Assembly: GCF_003597395.2 (NCBI RefSeq)
Contig: NC_133770.1
Coordinates: forward strand, 81,594,564-81,658,563
Direction of reading: 5' to 3'
DNA: 64,000 nucleotides
Origin: Chelonoidis abingdonii
Lineage: Eukaryota > Chordata > Testudines > Testudinidae
The position numbers and the translations under genes were made by a program. Under the pieces are notes generated by a model. The model had not been told where the DNA came from, did not search any database, and saw only the letters and a program-made list of their open reading frames with translations. Below are positions 22,444-53,629 of this stretch, piece after piece. Position 1 is the first letter of the stretch; every line of letters starts with the position of its first letter.

Positions 22444-25049
22444 AGCTAACAGACTTCAATGAGAGGGTTAAAAAATAAAATGTCCCAAGGGTGGGAGAGG
22501 GAGAGAAGGGGACCCTTGGCATGTGAATAGCTTCCCCAGCGGGACTTGGAGGAAATGTTCTCTTCTAGATGACAGCTGATATGCAAATGTAGAGGTGATC
22601 CAAGCCTGCAACTGGTTCCCACTTTAACGCCAAAACATCTTGGCTAAGATCTTGAAAAGTAGTTAGAGATTCTGGGTGCCTAACTGAGGTGCATTAAAGA
22701 GATGTGATTTTTCCAAGAGTGCTGAGCACCCACCCTCTGAAAACCAGGCTTCTTTAAGGTGTCTCAAGTTGGGCACCCAAAAATTGAGGCACCAAAATCA
22801 CTTAGTCCCTTTTGAAAACCTTGGTCTTTGTGGTCAAAGGATGTTAGAGCATGTTAGGTTGGTGGAAGCCTGAGTCACGTATTGGGCACAGTATTTGATG
22901 GGTGCTCCCTCAGAAGGTCAACACAAAGATATTCCAGTTCAGCACCACCTGCAGTTAAATTGACTATAATCTCCTTTTAAAATAACTGTTTATTGTTACA
23001 CAAACTGTAAATCCATTCTGCATATTGAAGTCTTCAGATTTTGCATGCGTGTGTGTGTGCACAAAAAGGTTATCTAATAAACTGTTTCTTAAGCTCCAAC
23101 AACTCTGCTACTTATATAATAAATTCAGTGATCTTCCTGTTACTGATCATTAATCTGCTTCATCTCCTGACAATTTTATACCCTTTTGATAAACTGTTTG
23201 TCTAACCATTTGAAAGAAACAATGTCAGAAACTCTACTTGAGACATTCTCCAAACTAATGAGGAAAATCCATCACAGGGAGAGTTTCTCTCTTTCTTCAT
23301 TGGATATAAATAAAATGTCAAACTAATTTACCTTCATAAACCTTAAAAGTTATTGCCACAATAATATTCTCATCTCATCCTTTCTTTCTCAGCATAAATA
23401 TTTAAACAAGTATCAAAGAACATCAATCAAATTACTTTCTAAAAACTGGATTATTTTGATATCTGGTGATTTAGTGATAAATGTGGATTCATCTGCTAGA
23501 TTTTGCCGTTCCCAGGGTAGGTATCTGTGCATTCCTGCTCAGGGCATGGGAGTGCTTTATGGGCTCATACTGATCCACTGCTGACACACAGGCACATATC
23601 AACACACAAAAGGCTAAACATGGGGAGTGATAAACACATTTATTCTTATCCAAACTGCACCATCAAACCTCTTGAGGTTCACAAGTCATTAGTAATGTTT
23701 GACTTCTAACTTCCATAACTGTTCTCTCGGTTGCTGCTGCCTGTGGGATATAATTTACCAAGGGCCATCTCACATCATTTGTTTTTAAGCAGCTCTCTAC
23801 GTTGGTTCCAGTGAGGGGCTTTGCTCTTACTTTTAGGTACCTGGCTATGAATCCATCACTAAAAGTAACGTCTATTTCATTTAAAGGGGGGAAGCCACTG
23901 GCTTACACACGGAGCAGAATTCCAAAATGCATTTTATGAAAGCACTCAATTTTTATTTCCTGCATTTGGATAGATGGACAGTGAATTTCTTTGATTACAA
24001 GAGGCAGAGTCATGAGTGATTTAGTGAGAGAGATATAAGCCCTGATCCTGCAGTGGGCTGTCTGTGGAACATTAATGTGGCTTCATGCAGGGGACTGCCC
24101 ATGTGTAGATTACAGAAAGGTGTGGGCTTAAAACATCTGAGAGAAAATTCTAGGCTTAAAGACTTTCAGCGACTTGTCTTTACAGATTTCACGGTTTAGA
24201 TTGTTAGATTCTACTTGAATGAAAAAAATCAGACTCTAAAGGCAATTATTATAGTTAACATTCATTTCTGTTTAGCTTATTTGAGCTAACAGAACTTTTC
24301 TGATTTATCAAGTACTGTGGGCTGCTAAATTTCCATCTGTAGAAAGGACAGCAGATAAGCAGAATTCTATCTATCTACTGTTGGCAATTTGTGTGGTTTT
24401 AAAATGACTAAAGGTATAATATAGACTGATCCTGTGCCCTATTGAAGGCAATGCAGCACAGTCAATTGGGCAGTACGGGGTGGATTGGCCCCTTAGCTGA
24501 CCTGCAGTGGAAAACCATCACTTTAACAACAATTCTGTCTCTGTTTCTCTCCTCTGATTCTTCATTACAAGGAACATTTGTATGAAAATAGGATCTTTCT
24601 TGCTGTTTCTGAGGGCTGTTCCTCATCCTAAGTTATCATAAAATCATTTCCATGGCAATCAATTGTGGCTGAAGAAAGGCAGACACATATGTTATAAGAG
24701 TTTTTAAAGTCTGTGGTGGGTGTCATTTCCCTTTAACTCCTAAGAAGACAGGCAATGAAATGCTGTGCTACAACGGGAGCTACACAGATAATCATGTGGT
24801 GTGTGTATCAAGGAGTTGGGTTAAACCATATGATTCAAAAATACAGTATCCTGGGTAATAAAATAAACATTACCTGGCAACACTTGATGAACCTGAGTTG
24901 GGTACTCATTTAGTCTTGGATTTGAAGCCCACTATTTTCAAGGTTTCTTCCTACGTGACATTGCAAAGGCTGTGGCAAATGGTATTTCTAGCCTCAGATT
25001 TCCCACCAGTTTCTCTATCAAACACATTTGGATAAACCTCCAGACTGCT
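22444..25049. other. Intergenic, nothing recognised
   Basis: AT-rich sequence with only short chance frames. No repeat termini or exons were recognised over about 2.6 kb. Confidence 0.5.
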
Positions 25050-25287
25050 AGATGATGATCAGAACTGCAGTTGTGATCCCTTTCATCCCTGTGATCCTAG
25101 TTGTGTTCCCTAGCCTCTGTTTGCCAGAAGCTGGGAATGGGTGACAGGGGATGGATCACTTGATGATTTTACCTGTTCTGTTCATTCCCTCTGGGGCACC
25201 TGGCATTGGCCACTGTCAGAAGACAGGATACTGGGCTGGATGGACCTTTGGTCTGACCCAGTATGGTCAATCTTATGTTCTTATGTG
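25050..25287 (+). mobile_element. CR1 LINE 3' tail
   Basis: Contains CCAGAAGCTGGGAATGGGTG, then ATGGATCACTTGATGATT, GGGCTGGATGGACCTTTGG, TCTGACCCAGTATGG and the ending TTCTTATGTTCTTATG. The short tandem TTCTTATG at the end is the hallmark of a CR1 3' terminus. The copy is severely 5'-truncated and non-coding. Confidence 0.88.
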
Positions 25288-25464
25288 TCTTTTTAAAACC
25301 ACAGCCTATAGTATGGAGGGATGCAAAGGTGCATTACGCCAGCAATAGCTCCAGAAACATTGTGCCTCCAGACACTCTGCAGAGCTCACTCGGCAGCTGG
25401 CTCAACTCCCCTTTGCTAGGGTGCAGCCGACTGGTGAAGGGGAGAGGCCACCTAGCCCTATACA

Positions 25465-26097
25465 TAGGGCCCTACCAAACTCATGGTCCATTTTGGTCAA
25501 TTTCAGTCATAAGATTTTTAAAGTCATAGATTTCGTGATTTCAGCTATTTAAATCTGAAATTTCATGGTGGTGTAATTGTAGGGACCTGACCCAAAAGGG
25601 AGTTGGTTGGGGTTGTGGTACAGCTACCCTTATTTCTGTGCTGCTGCTGGCGGTGGCGCTGCCTTCAGAGCTGGGCAATGGAGAGTGGCAGCTGCTGGCT
25701 GGGAGCCTGACTCTGAAGGCAGCGCCACCGCCAGCAGCAGCGGAGCAGAAGTAAGGGTGGCATGGTATGGTATTGCCACCCTTCTGCACTGCTTCTGGTG
25801 GGGCGCGGCCCTCAGATCTGGGCGCCTGGCTAACAGCCACTGCTCTCTGGCCACCCAGCTCTGAAGGCAGCGTAAAAGTAAGGGTGGCAATACTGCAACC
25901 CCCCCCTAAAATAACCTTGTGACTCCCCTACAACTCTCTTTTGGGTCAAGACCCCCAATTTGAGAAACGCTGGTCTCCCCCAGGAAATCTGTATAGTAGA
26001 GGGGTAAAAGTGCACAAAAGACCAGATTTCATGGAGAGAGACCATATTTCACAGTCTGTGATGCATTTTTCATGGCCGTGAATTTGGGAGGGGCCTA
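25465..26097. mobile_element. hAT-type non-autonomous element with internal hairpin
   Basis: The left end TAGGGCCCTACCAAACTCATGG and the right end reversed TAGGCCCCTCCCAAATTCACGG are inverted repeats. Flanks cctataca (25457-25464) and gctatatg (26098-26105) share a ctata core, a decayed target duplication. Inside are a perfect 31-bp inverted repeat (25640-25670 with 25711-25741) and a partial third copy near 25858-25875. The short proline- and alanine-rich frames here are artefacts of the GC-rich hairpin. Confidence 0.75.
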
Positions 26098-26559
26098 GCT
26101 ATATGGTTTTCACTATCATTGTCAGTTCTAGAGTTGCCCTGATGTTTCCAGTCCCAAAGTGCAGCTATCAAGAGGGTGACAATTCATGCTCAGTAGCACA
26201 ATAGCAAAGGTGGGACGAAGCCTCCTTGAAACCTCTTTCCTGCCCATCCTCCTTGCACACCCACATAGGGTTCAGTCTAGTCCAGCTCTATAGCTCCTCC
26301 TCTTTACTTGCCTGTCTCATCATATCCACAGGGCTGTCATTGGCTGCTTGCCAGACCAAAGCTGTGTTTGAGTTATGTGAGCATAGAAAAGCCCCTCAAG
26401 CATCAGCTTGTATTGTCTTTTTGCACACATGGAAGCTATAAATGCCCAGTGAAATTTGGTTAAAGAAAGATGCACTCCTGAAACAAGACTTTGTCAGGCT
26501 AGAGTGAATTTTTATGATCAAGTTATAAAACCCTAAAAATAGGTTAATGGGAAACTTGA

Positions 26560-26885
26560 CACATCCTTAACTGAAACAGAGTGAAGGACCCTGCCTCCCA
26601 GCCCTGCACCACCCTGATCCTGTCCCCAGCCTCAGCGCAGCTTGCACCCAGCCGGGGGCCCGGCTGCTGGCCCCCACTGCAGCTCTGCTTCCACCCCAGC
26701 GCCCAGCCTCGGCCGTTGGCCACAGCTCCGTCCTCAGCACCAGACTCACTCCCAATCTCTTATCCCTTTCTGCATTCTTCCCATCCCCCCCGACAAGCCA
26801 CAGCCCTGGCTCTGAAGAACATTGGAGGGCATGGACAGGGAAGCGGGGGCATGACCCTCGAAAGTTTGGGGACCATTGATTTAAG
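26560..26885. mobile_element. Probable GC-rich hAT MITE, one end only
   Basis: The right end AAAGTTTGGGGACCATTG resembles the CAGTGGTTCCCAAACT terminus of 16152-17051 in reverse. The interior is GC-rich and non-coding. The left end is not defined. Confidence 0.4.
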
Positions 26886-27236
26886 CTGACCTCCTGCACA
26901 TCACAGGCCACAGAACCTCATCCACCCACTCCTGTAGTAGGCCCATAACCTCTGACTGAGTTACCGAAGTCCTCAAATCTTAACGTAAAGATGCCATGTT
27001 ACAGAGAATCCCCGTTTACTCTAGCTTAAACCAGCATGTGACTCTGTGCCTCACATTGCAGAGGGAAGCAAAAACTCCCCAGGCTCTCTGCCAATGTGAC
27101 ATGGGGGAATATACCTTCCTGACCCCAAATATGGCGATCAGTTAGCTCCTGAGTTTGTGGGTGTGATCCGCCAGCCAGACACCTGGGAAAGACTTCCCTA
27201 TAATAACTGAAAGCCCTCCCCAGCTAGTGTCCATTC
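26886..27236 (-). mobile_element. CR1 LINE 3' tail
   Basis: Shares GTTACCGAAGTCCTCAAATC, ATATGGCGATCAGTTAG and GCCAGACACCTGGGAAAGA with the CR1 at 6589-7415, and additionally keeps the CCAATGTGACATGGGGGAAT and GACCCCAAATATGG blocks lost from that copy. Severely truncated and non-coding. Confidence 0.82.
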
Positions 27237-27241
27237 AGAAC

Positions 27242-28769
27242 ACACAGATGTGTATTAATCAGTAGCAAATCTTAGGATGGTTTTTGGTTGTTTTTTTTTT
27301 CTCATTTATTACACATACAGAAGTGACATCTTCCAAGTTTAACCACCCAACACACACACGAAAAATGCAAAAAACTGCATGTTATGCCATGTTAAATTTG
27401 AACAGGTAAAAACCACCCAAAGTCAGGAAATGCAAAGTTTTTGGTTCTAAAAGCAACATTAACTCAACTCCATTGTCCAACATATGTGTTTTGTGGTATT
27501 GTTTGACATTAACATAAATATATCAGCCAGAAAAAACAAGAATGGAACACATCACAGATGGCCAAATGACTGTTGCTGTTAGGACTTTAACTTTTGCAGT
27601 ACATTTTGTGGATTTAATTATGTAATATTATTGTTCTTCTTATTATTTATTTATTCATGTAACTCTCTAGCTGTGCATGGCATTTCACAGAACAAGCAAT
27701 GACTTATCCTGTGCTCATAAGGGTTTACAATTGGCAAACACTTACTGCTGAGCGTAGGGCTTACTATTATGAGGCATCCCTGCGATGTCATTGATTTCTT
27801 TTAGACTCCACATGGGCACAGCAGTCCACCTGTGCAGCTCAGTCCCACGAGCTGATAACACATGGGGAAGATGGGGAAGGAGTGGGAGAAAGATGAAAGC
27901 AATGGAGTAATCCTGCACTCATTGAAGTCAATGGTAAAGTGCTCATTGACTTCAGTGGGGCAGGATTTCACACATTAAAATGATGTGGTCACTCTGGAGG
28001 CCAATGTAGTGTCTTGGCGGTTACAATTTTTTTTATAGTAATAGCAATTGTTTTGACTTGATGAACATGGCACTAACATAACTTGTATCATTTAATCTTT
28101 CTCTTAAAAAGAAATGAGAGAAAAGGAAATTGCTTGTGCAATCAGATGGGTGTTTTTTAAATGATCCCCTTTAGATTTTGAAGCTCACACCTCCCTGAAG
28201 CTCACATGCTATTTCATTATTTATATGATTCACTTTGGAGGTGCCACCCTTTTTTCTTATGTCAAACCAAACTGGTCATATTGACTATTTCTGAAGCAGT
28301 TAAGGCTTAATCAAAAGCCTATTGAAGTCAAAGAAGAGACTCCCATTGACTTCTATGAGCTTTGGTCAGTCTCTCAAACTGTTGAGTTAATATTTCTCAT
28401 GTTGTCCTTAGAATTTTGCTGTAACACTCAAGATAAGATTTTTCAAAGGAACCTCAAGGAGTTAGGTGCCCAAAATCTCAATGAGATTCAACTCCTTTGA
28501 AAATGCAAGTTGGAGTCAGTGCTCAATAAATACTTGGTTAATGCATTTTCCCAGCCTGTCTGTAATGTGTCAGAAGTTTTCTTTCCCCCATCTGTCTCTT
28601 CCTCGGATCTATTCTGCTTCTTCAGCATGTGCTGCTAAATTTGATTCTCAAGAACCAAGCACTCAAGATCAGCTTCTGATCATAAAAGCTTTAGAGGACT
28701 CAGGTATATCCATGGTTGCAACCTTGCACTTTATGTCAGGTGAGTGTTTCGCTCTTGTAGGGACATGTT
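27242..28769 (-). other. Probable GASK1A 3' untranslated region with candidate poly(A) signal
   Basis: This follows the GASK1A stop. An AATAAA on the minus strand lies at 27305-27310, followed by TGAG and ten A residues (27291-27300), so a 3' end near 27.29 kb is possible; the A tract could equally be genomic. Another AATAAA-bearing AT-rich patch lies near 27640-27660. Short CATTGACTTCA-type repeat cores occur at 27920-27960 and 28320-28357. No other coding signal is seen. Confidence 0.35.
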
Positions 28770-47254
<18,485 letters not shown>

Positions 47255-47746
47255 CTAGGGCAGAAAGCTGTCTTCATGAAATGTATTGGCCTCCAAGGAG
47301 TTGGGTTGACCAGTGCAGATGGTATCTGTAGATCATATTGTGTTAGCACTCGCTAAGGCACCAGTTCAGCTCCCCTAATGCCAGTAGAAAACCCCCAATT
47401 ACATCAATGGGAACAGAACTGGGCTGTGATGTAACTCCATGGGCTTCACCAAGGCTGAATTTGGCCTGAAGAGTAGAAGAAAATGAAAAAGGCAGAGATT
47501 TTAATTAAAAAGGCAGTTGTGCAGCATCCTGGCCATTGCAAAGCACGCCTCACTGAATCACCAGCAGACTGATAATGTCTTATTATTGGGGACAGTGGAA
47601 GAGCAGGAGAGGTTAAAGGACCATCTGGATTATCAGTATATGAGGAATGTTCCTCAGTGGTGGATTTGCTAATATTGTAGGACTTTGATCTGTATTTACC
47701 ATACCCCTCTATATCTCTGCCTTGTCTCTGTCTCATTCTAGTTTTG
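47255..47746. other. Sequence upstream of GASK1A coding exon 1
   Basis: Contains the patch CCAATTACATCAATGGGAAC of the short dispersed family. No TATA box, CpG island or further exon is evident. If the acceptor at 47255 is real, this is intron. Confidence 0.4.
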
Positions 47747-48880
47747 TATAGATTCATACACCCCAAGGCCAGAAGGGACCACAGTGATCACCTAGTTTGA
47801 CCTCATGTGTAACACAGATCATAGAACTGCCCCCAAAATAATGCCTAGAGAAGATCTTTTTTGTAAAACATCCAATCTTGATTTAAAAATTGTCAGAGCT
47901 GGAGAATGACCCTTTGTAAGTTGTTCCAATGGTCAATTACTCTCACAATTAAAAACTGGACACCTTACTTCCAGTCTGAATTTGCCTACTTCAACTTCCA
48001 GCCACTGAAAGTTTTACCTTTCTCTACTAGATTGAAGAGCCTGTTATTAAATATTTGTTCTTCATGTAGATACTTATAGACTGTGATCAAGTTACCCCTT
48101 CACCTTCTCTGTGTTATGTTAAGTAGACTGAGCTCCTGGAGTCTATCACTCCGAGGCAGGTTTTCTAATCCTTTAATCATTCTTGTGGCTCTTCTCTTCT
48201 CCCTCTCCAATTTTCAACATCCTTCTTGAATCGTGGTCACCAGAACTAGAGACAGTATTCCAGCAACAGTCGCAGCAGTGCCAAATACAGTGGTAAAATA
48301 ACCTCTCTACGTCTACTCAAGATCCCCCTGTTTATGCATCCAACAATTGCATTAGCCCCTTTGGCCACAGCATTGCACTGGGAGCTCATGTTCAGCTGGT
48401 TATCCACCATGATCCTCAAATCTTTTTCAAAGTCCCTGTTTCCCAGGATCGAGCCCCTCATCCTATAAGTATGACCAGCAGTCTTTGTCCCTAGATATAT
48501 ACATTTACATTTAGCCATATTAAAATGCATTGTTTGCTTGTGTCCAGTTTACCAAGAAATCCAAACCGCTGTGTATCAGTGACCTGTCCTCTTCATTATT
48601 TATCCCTCCCCCAACTTTGTGTCATCTGCAAACTTTCAATGATGATTTTATGTTTACTGCCAGGTAATCAGTAAAAATGTTAGTGGGGCCATGAACCGCT
48701 CCCTGTGGGACCCCACTAGCAACACATCTATTTGACGATAATAACCCATTTACAATTACATTCTGAGACCTGTCAATCAGCCAGCTTTTAATCCATGTAA
48801 TGTGTGCCCTGTTAATTTTATATCTTTCTAGTTTTTTCATCAAAATTTCATAGTGCCCCATGTTCCAGCGCCCACCCTAT
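47747..48880 (-). mobile_element. CR1 LINE, 3' third including RT C-terminus
   Basis: Minus-strand frames show SWLIDRSQNVIVNGLLSSN and VASGVPQGAVHGP (48622-48861), then MHFNMAKCKCIYLGTK, FEKDLRIMVDNQLNMSSQC and ALLRLLLEYCL (48246-48530): the CR1 reverse-transcriptase C-terminal order GVPQGS / NxxKC / EKDLG / LEYC. The last part is broken into a typical CR1 end, CCAGAAGGGACCACAGTGAT at 47768. It is 5'-truncated near 48880 with frameshifts and stops, so inactive. Confidence 0.88.
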
Positions 48881-49284
48881 GTTGGCTCACCTTCTTCTCC
48901 CTGTTACAGCCTTCTCCCACAAGAAGCCTCACACCTTTATTGTTTATGTTGTCTATCACACATGAACATCCCTCTCTGGCCTCTGGCCCTCATAACCTCA
49001 CCCGCTAACTTCTAACACCACCTCAAAATACTCTTCTGAGCCTTCCTTTGCTCATCTCCACACTCATCCTCTCTCCTGGCTCTGTCCTCAAATTTTAGCA
49101 TCATTAAATAAATGTAAAATAAATCTGTGTTTGAAAAACTGAATAAAAAGGAATGAATAGGATAGGCATGTAACAAAGAGCATGCCACATTTTTACTTGC
49201 CTATGGCACCTTTTAAATAATAAGCAGTGGGTGGTGAATTTAAAACCGTATGTACTGTTAGCCCATAATACTTCCATTATGATT
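48881..49284. other. Unassigned stretch beside CR1
   Basis: Pyrimidine-rich text (CCTTCTTCTCCCTGTTACAG, CCTCTCTCCTGGCTC) ends in ATTAAATAAATG and AAAATAAATC, like a polyadenylated transcript end on the plus strand. No open frame or known family recognised. Confidence 0.35.
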
Positions 49285-49375
49285 AGTAATATGTTGGCAC
49301 TTAGGAGCCCAGTTGATGATTGGCAGCCCATTGCACTAGGCACTGTACGAACGCAGTACAAAAAGACTCGGTAAA
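49285..49375 (+). repeat. Dispersed TAGTGCCTAGAG repeat, copy 5
   Basis: TTGGCACTTAGGAGCCCAG, GGCAGCCCATTGCACTAGGC and ACTGTACGAACGCAGTACA in the usual order, diverged. Confidence 0.5.
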
Positions 49376-50886
49376 TTGTAAACAGCCTAAATATGTATGT
49401 GTTGGGATATCAGAAAGTTAACTCAAGCAATTGAGCAATTCTACTACTTACTCCCTAGGCAGATTTCTACTGCATTTAACTTTGAGTCTTTTGTGCTGTA
49501 CCCAGATATTCCCTTCCCCTTACCGAGCAAAGTATCACATCTCCTCAAACTGGTTTCCCTCTGTGAGCTGTGCAGAAAGTTGGCTAGAGCAAGTAAGTCC
49601 TCAGTGACATGTGCTTTTTATTCAGCCGTGGATCCCTTCAGCCGCCGCTTTAGCAAGCTGGTCCCCCTCTGCTCATCATACCCATACAGTAAATCAGAAG
49701 GAAAGCTCACACCCACCAATTTACTTTGCAGTGTCTCTCCCTGAGTGCTCTATTCAGTCCTACAGTTGCCTAGATGAAAGGGCAGCATAGCAGGAACCAA
49801 AATGTGACTCAGTCACAATTCAGTCCCTGCTTCCCCCTTGCTCCATAGGAGGAGTAAGCTATGGCAGTCCGTTTCCTGGAGCAGCTGGGCTGACCACCAG
49901 GACGTGTATGAGAGGGGGAGTAGGAAACCCCGGGAGGCTGCTGTTGTGACTCCAGCACCAATAGCCAACACAATAGCGTAAGGGGGTATCTCACACCCCA
50001 TGCTCGCCTGCATGGATGCAGAGTGGGGCCCGTGTAAGAATCCGAAGTTTTACCAAGCCAACTTCCTATTGTATTTTACTTTTGGCACAATGGAAATGGA
50101 CTTACCTGCCAACTGTGTATTGAGGAAGTGACACTAATAACTGTATAAACTCACTCACCGATGGGTTTTGTAAGGTAACGTGTGACAGTTGTAACCCCCT
50201 CCTTTGGGACAATGCAACCCAACATCACAATGCAATGCAGAACTCGATGGGAGGGGGGGTTATGTGGAGCAGGAGAGCTCCACCTGATGTCTCTAAGTAC
50301 AGGGTCTCCGTCTGCTTAGCAGGTCTGAGCATGTTCCTGTAGCAAGTTTACACTTATCAGAGCTTCATTGTGTTTCTGAATATGCCTGGTTTGGTGAGCA
50401 ATGCACTCAGCTCCCACTTCCATGTGTTCTCTCGGAAGGTCTAGTTCTGTCACAGCTGGCGGGTTTGCAGCTTTGGGGCCTCCTTCGGCTCAAGAAGGAT
50501 TGCTAAGATTAAAAAATGCTTGCAGTGTGATTTATGTCAAGTGGCTCCTGAGAGGCATCCTAAATAAGAATCCAATTAGAGCAGAAGCTGACCTGTTACA
50601 GATTTTCAGGCCTTTGTTTAGCTGTATAACTGAAACAAAGGAGAAAAACATTACCATGGAGGCATTTTTCAAGGAAAATGTTTAGTGTTAAAAGCTTAGG
50701 CAACAAAAATGAATAATCATTCAAATGAATTGTATTCACCTCACCCTTTTGGTTGAGTCAGTCACAGATGAAATATAAATTCTTTCATTACTTAGTGCTT
50801 GTTTACGTCTTGCCCGGGTTCCTAGAGACTCTTTTTGGCCCATGTGAAGGGTGATGTTCGCCCAGTTCCCACATCACATTTGACGC
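49376..50886. other. Intergenic, nothing recognised
   Basis: No gene or element with ends. Short frames on both strands look like chance. Confidence 0.5.
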
Positions 50887-51203
50887 TAAGGCTCTGTCTA
50901 CATTATGGGCTAGGGCTGTGATTACCCTGTTCAAGTCACATATGCGGGGTAGCTCTCATCGAAGTAGCACGAGTATGAATAGCAGTGTAGCCATGGTAGC
51001 ACTGGCTCCAACAGCTGAGCCATGCAAAGCACATGCCCACTGGTTCCATGAGGGTTTGTGCTCAGCGTGGCTCAGACATGCCTCCACTGCCTCTACCTGT
51101 GCAACTGTGGTTATGCTATTATTTATACCACAGCTAGCTTGATGGGAATGTGTGTACACAAGCAGGGGTGTCACATCCCCAGCTTGTAGTGTAGGCATAG
51201 CCT
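50887..51203. mobile_element. MITE, GTGTAGAC-terminus family
   Basis: The left end TAAGGCTCTGTCTACATTAT and the right end reversed TAGGCTATGCCTACACTACA are inverted repeats. The interior is non-coding (317 bp). Confidence 0.68.
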
Positions 51204-51924
51204 AGTAGTGAAAGGGTCCCCTAACTGGCAATCCCAGCCAACAGACCAAGGGCCGAATGGGCATTGAGAATGATCTACCTTCTTTTCCCTAGAGGTAGTT
51301 CCCCTATGGGAGGCAGGGCAGCGTGGGGAGTTGCATTGCCTCTGTCTGTGCTGTTCCTAGTCTGTGAATAGAGGGCGCCCCACTCCAGGGCTGGAAATCT
51401 GGCACAAAATTCACTTAGAAAAGTGGAGACCAATATAAAAAGGATTGAAGACGTCATTGCCATTAGTCAGTGTTTATAATTGTGCAGTAGATGGATTCTT
51501 ATATTTTAAAAAAATGGTAAAACAGGTGGTGCCTTGTGTGCCCAGGTTGCAGACATCTGTCTGTCAGTGACCCAGAGAATAAGCTCAGACTGAGGAATGT
51601 TAGGTTGGTGGAGGTCCAAGAAAGAACTGAATCAGAAACTGAGAAATTATTCTTTTTTTGGCATGATGAGAAAAGCGGTAGAAAGGGCTCCTCTGACTTT
51701 CCCTGTGCAATGGAGTGTGATTTGTAGCATTCCACCAGTCAACACTTCCCACTGTTATCCTCTGGCATGGGTGAAATCCTGCCTCCTCCTCTTCCTCCTC
51801 CCCCACCCCACCTTCAAGCCTATGAGAGTTTTGCCAGTGACTTTGATGGGGACAGGTTATTCAACATAAAAGTGATCCTTTACAGAATAATAGCCCCATT
51901 TCATTTCAGTGCCATGCATGTATC

Positions 51925-52055
51925 TAAGGCCCCGATCAGGCAAACATATATGCACATACTTAACTTTACTGCTGTGAGCAGTCCCATTGATCTCAGTGGG
52001 ACCATCATTCACAGGAGTAGAGTTAAGCATGCATACATGCCAGCAGGCCTGCACC
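51925..52055. repeat. Foldback repeat with CCCATTGA...TCAGTGGG centre
   Basis: The centre GTCCCATTGATCTCAGTGGGAC (51981-52002) is palindromic. CACATACTTAACTTTACTG on the left faces GAGTAGAGTTAAGCATGCAT on the right. The outer ends begin GGCCCCGATCAGG. It is the clearest copy of a short foldback family dispersed through the window. Confidence 0.65.
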
Positions 52056-53629
52056 GAGATCAGTGGTACTGCATTTTGTGCGGCTCCCTCTTGCCACATT
52101 ATAGATCAACATTAAGACACCACACACCACACTCCCCAGTACACACACATGCTTCACCCCAGGTTTAACAACAAAGCAGCTGATGATTCTCTGTTCTAAT
52201 AAGGAAATAACTTACTTCCTTCTGTTGCTGGTGGCATCACCAGGGGAAAATAAGTAAAATAGCTAATGTGTCTTTAAAAGTCAGTTTAATCTGGGATCTC
52301 ACACTAAAAATTTATAATTTTTATGGTTATTGAATGGTATCACTATGGGACAGAATTAAGGATGTCTGGATGCCCTGAATGCCTATGAATTCCTCACTTT
52401 ATCATGGTTGGATTTCTTTTAAGTGTAACCTTAACTCTGAATTTCCTGGGTGAGTAATGTTTGGCTTAGTGATATTACAACATCCATGTAATGATTTTTA
52501 CCCTTATCTTACTGATACATACTCTCAACCTTAACACCCTCTTAATATAGATGGGACGATCTCCTGTACATCTTGTTAAATGATAAATACACAGCAGCTG
52601 TATGCAGCAGCCTCTCAACTTCTCTGCTTCTAGTTGCCAATTTCTTGTCATTGTGGAAAACATGCCTCCTGTGGTATCAATAGGTGTAGCCAAGGCAGTT
52701 AATTGATTCACCGAGCCACCTTAACCCCTTCAGGCCTTCTGTGGGGTGGACAACCCATCACAAGTTCCCATACAAATTGGTGTGGCTATCGGTAGAAACT
52801 CTATATTCCTATTGCTCAAGCCACATAAACATGCTTTAGGTTGAGGAAAAGCACCAACTTCCAGTTCTCATGGAATTGGATCCTCATTATGTTTATGACT
52901 ATTTAGCTGAATAAGCACTGGAGGAAATCAGGAAATGGAACAGGGTAAGTAAGCAGAATTCTGGTTTCAGATTTCTGCACATATATACACAGTAAGGGGT
53001 ACATTTACATAGAATGCCTGTTGTGTTTGTTTGTGGTGAGTAGAGATGCCTGAATTAAATCCCTGGATATGAACACTCTCAAGCGGTGAGGAAGTTTGGA
53101 TCTGGATCCAAATTTTGTTGATAGCTCATATCTCTGTTACAGGCTTAACTTTCAACCCATGTGTGAGCACCCTCAGGCCATGAGAAACTGGAGCTGTGCC
53201 TCGCTGTTGCCTCTTAAGGTTTGTCCATCGCTAGTTTGTGTTTGAATACTATTATATATATAGTTATGCAGCATACATTGCAGGGGCTAGGCAAACAGGA
53301 ATTTTGCCTAGCATAACTTTCTTGTAAATTCAGTTCTGAAGGAAGGTACATTCGTCTTGGCCCTGGGCGCAATGGTATTCAGACTGCAATCTGAAGCCAT
53401 GGGGAGGGATTCTCCTTGCACTTTGGCTATTGCACAGAGGGTATAAAAAGTCCGTAAGCTGGCTGGGAGAATTCTTTGGACACTGGCACAGTATAGGACT
53501 GCTGAAGCTGACCTGCATAGACCCCCTCACAAACTCCAGCCTCGGGGTGTGTCAGGCCAGAGCCAAGGCAGGAAGGGGTGTGTTGGGAGCAGGAGAGCCT
53601 ACACTGTTACAGAGATTCTCACCTTCATA
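52056..53629. other. Intergenic, nothing recognised
   Basis: No gene seen. A palindromic TTTGGATCTGGATCCAAA occurs near 53097-53114 within a possible old repeat (about 53040-53230). Confidence 0.45.

Noticed and set aside
25541..25890. Overlapping 85-100 aa frames on both strands
   Set aside because: All arise from a GC-rich hairpin inside a hAT-like element and have no family motif.
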